This document shows, one piece after another, positions 16,764-19,554 of a stretch of DNA of 19,554 nt. Source of the DNA: JBLKSS01 sp047607725. Its GTDB lineage: Bacteria; Pseudomonadota; Gammaproteobacteria; Enterobacterales; Enterobacteriaceae. The stretch spans positions 1 to 19,554 of the forward strand of contig NZ_JBLKSS010000029.1 in NCBI RefSeq assembly GCF_047607725.1. Reading direction: 5' to 3'. The notes under the pieces were generated by a model. That model was not told where the DNA came from. It made no database searches and saw only the letters and a program-made list of their open reading frames with translations. Every line of letters begins with the position of its first letter. Positions within the stretch are counted from its first letter, which is position 1. Both the position numbers and the translations under genes were made by a program.

Positions 16764-16812
16764 CATACAACAAACCACCAATAATTCAAGACGTCCTCCA
16801 CGGGGCGCTTAC
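16764..16812 (-). repeat. Right arm of 49/50-bp inverted repeat
   Basis: This is the reverse complement of the left arm with one base fewer in the GGT(G)GGTTT tract. It abuts the last fruB-like codon, which ends at 16813. Confidence 0.9.
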
Positions 16813-17337
16813 AAGCAAACCGGCGTTAAGCGCTTTCAGCGTCATCAGATCGCCGGCCGCGATATCCAATAGTAAGGTTGAGCTGTCAAACAAAAACGCC
16901 GCGGGCGGCTGCTCGCCCATGAGTACGCTGCGCAATTCCTCGGCCGAGTCGGTTTCCGTCAGACGCGCCGCCAGGGACTCATCGCTTAGCACATGGGTCA
17001 ACTGCCGCAGCAAAGCAAGATGCTCGTCGGAACGCGCGGCAATATCGATGACCACATAGGCCGCCTGCCCTTCGCCCCAGTCAATCCCCTGCGGATACTG
17101 GAAGACCTGCACACCGGTATTTTGTACCAGATGGCGGGTCGCCGTGGTGCCGTGGGGAATGGCGATACCGTTTCCTAGAAAGATAGACGTTTGGGTTTCC
17201 CGCTCCAACATGCCCGCCAGATAGCCATCGCTGACGCAGCCCGCCTGCGTCAGCGCGTCCACGGCCTGACGAATGGCCTGCTCTTTATTCTCGGCCTTGG
17301 CGCCGAGATGGATGTCATTTACTGACAGCTCGAACAT
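16813..17337 (-). pseudogene. fruB: fruB, PTS fructose-specific EIIA-HPr (diphosphoryl transfer protein), 3' part lost
   Basis: The ATG at 17337-17335 is chosen because GAGGAG lies five bases before it and the protein then starts MFELSVNDIHLGAK like E. coli FruB; an earlier in-frame ATG at 17349 overlaps that ribosome site. The EIIA domain is complete, with phosphoacceptor His62 in FLGNGIAIPHGTT and the conserved GVQVFQYPQGIDWGEGQAAYVVI and SSDEHLxLLRQLTHVLSD-type blocks. Similarity ends after LKALNAGLL, codon 175, where the inverted-repeat segment begins and adds VSAPWRTS before TGA. E. coli FruB has 376 residues, so the middle and HPr-like domains are missing. fruK and fruA, which should follow, are replaced by the prophage. 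Confidence 0.92.
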
Positions 17338-17367
17338 AGTTCTCCTCACCTGTTGAATGGCTGAAGT

Positions 17368-17379
17368 TGAATCGTTTCA
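17368..17379 (-). promoter_or_regulatory. Cra (FruR) operator, fruB-proximal
   Basis: The sequence TGAATCGTTTCA is one base away from the perfect Cra palindrome TGAAACGTTTCA, and lies 31 bases upstream of the fruB start. Cra represses fruBKA when fructose phosphates are low. Confidence 0.85.
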
Positions 17380-17433
17380 TCTAATAGAGTTAAAAAACGC
17401 GTAACTTCTGGTTTGTCCATCGAAAAGCCACGC

Positions 17434-17445
17434 TGAAACGTTTCA
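17434..17445 (-). promoter_or_regulatory. Cra (FruR) operator, fruB-distal
   Basis: The sequence is a perfect palindrome, TGAAACGTTTCA, within GCTGAAACGTTTCAAA, about 55 bases further upstream. Two Cra sites in front of fruB match the known arrangement in E. coli. Confidence 0.9.
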
Positions 17446-17719
17446 AATAGTGTGAAGCCAGTTGGTGCTTAATGCAAGGGATCGCTTCTATTTCATGATG
17501 AATCTTTGATATCCAGCACATTTTTCCCGACGGCGGCCCGATATTTTACGCACCGGCTGAAGCTGCGCTGAAGGAGAAAAACGCCTCCCACTTTCTTTCC
17601 CGCCGCGTCTCTTCGGCCACCGCGACGTTTTCCCGGGGTATTTTTTCCGGCGCGCTATTTTGTTTTGCCGCTATCGGCGTATGATGCGCCCGTCCCCGTC
17701 CTTTACCCGAACGCTATTC

Positions 17720-18968
17720 ATGATACCTACCCCTGTCGCCCTGGCGCGGCACAGGCCGGATATGACCTCTGCTGCCTTTCTGGCGATAGCCTTTCTTACC
17801 GGTATTGCCGGTGCGCTCCAGCTCCCCACGCTTAGCGTATTTTTATCGCAGGAAGTCGAGGCCCGTCCGTTTATGGTTGGCCTGTTTTATACCGGCAGCG
17901 CCGTAATCGGTATTCTCGTCAGCCAGTTCCTCGCCGCCCATTCCGACAAGCATGGCGATCGCAAAATCCTGATTTTTAATTGCTGCCTGCTGGGCGCGCT
18001 GGGTTGCGTGCTGTTCGCTTACGATCGCAATTATTATCTGCTGCTGGGCCTGTGCGTGCTCCTGATCAGTTTTGGCTCAACCGCCAACCCGCAGCTTTTC
18101 GCCCTGGCACGCGAACATGCGGATAATACCGGCCGTGAAGCGGTCATATTCAGTTCGGTGCTGCGCGCGCAGGTCTCGCTGGCCTGGGTCATCGGTCCGC
18201 CGCTGGCATTCGCGCTGGTGATGGGGTTCGACTTCAAAACGATGTATCTGATGGCCGGCGTGACATTCTTGCTCTGCTGCGCCCTGGTCTGGCTGATGTT
18301 GCCTTCTATGCGAAAAACGCAGCGGCAGGCCCGTGAAGTGCTGGAGGCGCCGCGCCGCAATCGGCAGGATACGCTACGGCTGTTTGGCGCTTGTACGTTA
18401 ATGTGGACCTGCAATTGCATGTATCTTATCAATATGCCGCTGTATATCCTTCACGAACTGCATTTGCCGGAGAAAACCGCCGGGGTGATGATGGGCACCG
18501 CCGCCGGTCTGGAAATCCCCACCATGCTGCTGGCCGGTTGGCTGAGCCGGCGCTGGGGGGAAACGGCGTTTGATGCGCCTGGCGGTGGTGGCCGGGGCGC
18601 TGTTTTACCTGGGCATGCTAACAATGCGCGATCCTACGGCGCTACTGATGCTGCAGTGACTGAATGCTCTCTTTATCGGTATCCTGGCCGGCATCGGCAT
18701 GATCTATTTTCAGGATTTGATGCCCGGTCAGGCCGGTGCCGCCGCCACCTTGTTTACCAACAGCGGGCGGGTGTGCTGGATTATCGCCGGATCGCTGGCG
18801 GGTCTGGTATCGGAAATCGGACAATTTCACAGCGTCTTTTCGCTGTCGCTGATGATGATTGCCGGTGCCAGATATTGCATGTGGCGCATTCGTGATGTAG
18901 ATTCGCCGCAGCCCTGCGACACACTGCATCCCCCTCTGCCCGGCGCCGACGGTAAGCTGTCGCCATGA
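17720..18968 (+). pseudogene. setB: setB, major-facilitator sugar efflux transporter, frameshifted and with a stop
   Basis: From the ATG at 17720, the protein is a 12-helix MFS sugar efflux transporter very close to E. coli SetB: TAFLTGIAGALQLPTLS-like first helix, VGLFYTGSAVIGILVSQFL, DKHGDRKILI loop, FGSTANPQLFALAREHADNTGREAV, LRAQVSLAWVIGPPLAFAL, EAPRRNRQDT, LHLPEKTAGVMMGTAAGLEIPTML. A six-G run at 18555-18560, where five would keep the frame (WGKRRLMRL), shifts it. The correct frame then continues RLAVVAGALFYLGML and meets TGA at 18657-18659, where E. coli has Leu (LQ-L-LNA), before going on as LNALFIGILAGIGMIYFQDLMPGQAGAA to 18968. The last third is lost. It is divergent from fruB, as in E. 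coli. Confidence 0.9.
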
Positions 18969-18996
18969 TCACGACATACACTACAGGTCCTTGTTA

Positions 18997-19416
18997 ATGG
19001 CTAGAGCTAATGAAATAAAGCGCGGTATGGCGATAAATTACAATGGTAAATTATTGCTGGTTAAAGATATCGACATCCAAAGCCCCAGCGCGCGCGGCGC
19101 CAGTACGCTATATAAAATGCGTTTCGCCGATGTCCGTACCGGTTTGAAGGTTGAAGAGCGTTTTAAAGGCGATGACATCCTTGATACCATCACCTTGACA
19201 CGGCGCTCGGTGACGTTTTCCTATGTGGATGGCGACGAATATATCTTTATGGACGACGAGGATTACACCCCCTACATCTTCAAAAAAGATCAGATTGAAG
19301 ATGAGTTGCTGTTTATCCCTGAGGGCGGAATTCCCGGCATGCAAGTGCTGACCATGGATAACGCGGTGCTGGCGCTGGAACTGCCGCAGACCGTGGATCT
19401 GGATATCGTCGATACC
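18997..19416 (+). pseudogene. yeiP: yeiP, elongation factor P-like protein, truncated by insertion
   Basis: The start MARANEIKRGMAINYNGKLL is at ATG 18997; the TTG six bases earlier is unlikely. The EF-P N-terminal KOW-like domain and second domain are well kept: KDIDIQSPSARGASTLYKMRF, ADVRTGLKVEERFKGDDILD, SVTFSYVDGDEYIFMDDEDYTPY, LLFIPEGGIPGMQVLTMDN, LELPQTVDLDIVDT. Typical YeiP then continues with APGIKGASAS and an OB domain to about 190 residues. Here, after codon 140 the sequence turns AT-rich and reads unrelated residues to a stop at 19527. YeiP resembles EF-P, which helps ribosomes through proline stretches, but its own role is poorly defined. The third domain is gone. Confidence 0.9.
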
Positions 19417-19554
19417 TATTGCGCGGCAAATCATTTGATACTGAAAGGCAAAATTTTTGATACGCTCAAAAAAAACACAAAAGCAACTTATTTGATACTA
19501 ACTACTGTACTCATGTCACTTTTTTAACACAGGCTAAAGAAACACCCTGACTGG
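19417..19554. mobile_element. Foreign AT-rich DNA interrupting yeiP, edge of an unidentified insertion
   Basis: From TATTGCGCGGC onward the sequence bears no relation to yeiP. It has three direct copies of TTTGATAC at 19434-19441, 19456-19463 and 19491-19498 (start spacings 22 and 35), a pattern like transposase-binding sites at the end of a transposon or Mu-type phage. No gene fits. Its identity is unknown because the window ends here. Confidence 0.5.

Larger units (their letters stand above)
16476..16812. mobile_element. 337-bp inverted-repeat-bounded segment joining phage gpG to fruB; IS remnant or MITE-like
   Basis: The outer 50 bases on the left (16476-16525) are the reverse complement of the outer 49 on the right (16764-16812), identical except for one G missing from a GGG run. 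Matching stops exactly at the gpG and fruB sequences. The 238 bases between are AT-rich, have no credible gene, and contain a second imperfect palindrome at the centre. No target-site duplication is seen (flanks CTATC and AAGCA). That absence, with loss of both the phage left arm and the fruB 3' part, suggests deletion next to an insertion element. I do not recognise the family. Confidence 0.6.
17338..17719. promoter_or_regulatory. Divergent fruB / setB intergenic region
   Basis: This is a 382-base control region between two genes transcribed outward. It carries two Cra operators on the fruB side. On the setB side there is a TATGAT hexamer at 17680-17685 that could serve as a -10 box, but no good -35 is spaced for it, and a weak ribosome site. 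No RNA gene or short open frame is supported. Confidence 0.6.

Noticed and set aside
17657..17685. A sigma-70 promoter for setB
   Set aside because: TATGAT is present, but no -35 hexamer at 16-18 bp spacing is convincing, so I only mention it within the intergenic entry.
1..19554. CRISPR array, tRNA genes or a defence island
   Set aside because: No regularly spaced repeats, no cloverleaf-like sequence and no defence proteins were seen on either strand.

Overview
The window reads as a chromosomal fragment from a gamma-proteobacterium of the order Enterobacterales, probably a Sodalis-type insect symbiont or close relative. The fruB | setB - yeiP neighbourhood matches the enterobacterial order, and the translated proteins resemble the enterobacterial versions closely. 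All three chromosomal genes are broken, as expected for a host-restricted genome under decay. The genus is an inference from remembered protein sequences, not from a search. The sequence also contains scattered N bases, including a cluster at 7419-7437, so it looks like draft-quality data. Some single-base frameshifts could therefore be sequencing errors.

About 1-16475 is the right-hand (late) part of a Mu-like contractile-tailed prophage, lying on the minus strand. Read from right to left it gives gpG (broken), protease/scaffold I fused by a deletion to the major capsid T, gp36, gp37, sheath L, tube M, the tail-assembly chaperone gp41 with a dnaX-type A AAA AAG slippery site and a -1 frame extension, tape measure gp42, gp43 (N), gp44 (P), gp45, gp46, gp47, gp48, and then two tandem tail-fibre genes with related N-termini. 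One fibre carries a C-terminal S74 self-cleaving chaperone. The other carries five HxH motifs. Beyond the fibres, convergent on the plus strand and behind a strong bidirectional hairpin terminator, is a very AT-rich OafA-like O-antigen acyltransferase pseudogene (1-1402), a plausible serotype-conversion cargo gene.

The left half of the prophage (repressor, transposase A/B, lysis, terminase, portal, gpF and the left end) is absent. In its place a 337-bp AT-rich segment bounded by 49/50-bp near-perfect inverted repeats (16476-16812) joins the first codons of gpG directly to codon 175 of fruB. An insertion-element-mediated deletion appears to have removed both the phage left arm and the rest of fruB.

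To the right lie the fruB 5' part (EIIA domain only) with two intact Cra (FruR) operators upstream, the divergent sugar-efflux gene setB (one frameshift and one in-frame TGA), and yeiP, which runs normally for 140 codons and is then cut by unrelated AT-rich DNA (19417 to the window end) carrying three copies of an 8-bp direct repeat. I see no complete novel defence or catalytic system. The most interesting signals are the programmed-frameshift chaperone, the paired fibre paralogues, the inverted-repeat-bounded junction, and a short repeat shared by the two non-coding gaps inside the phage late operon.
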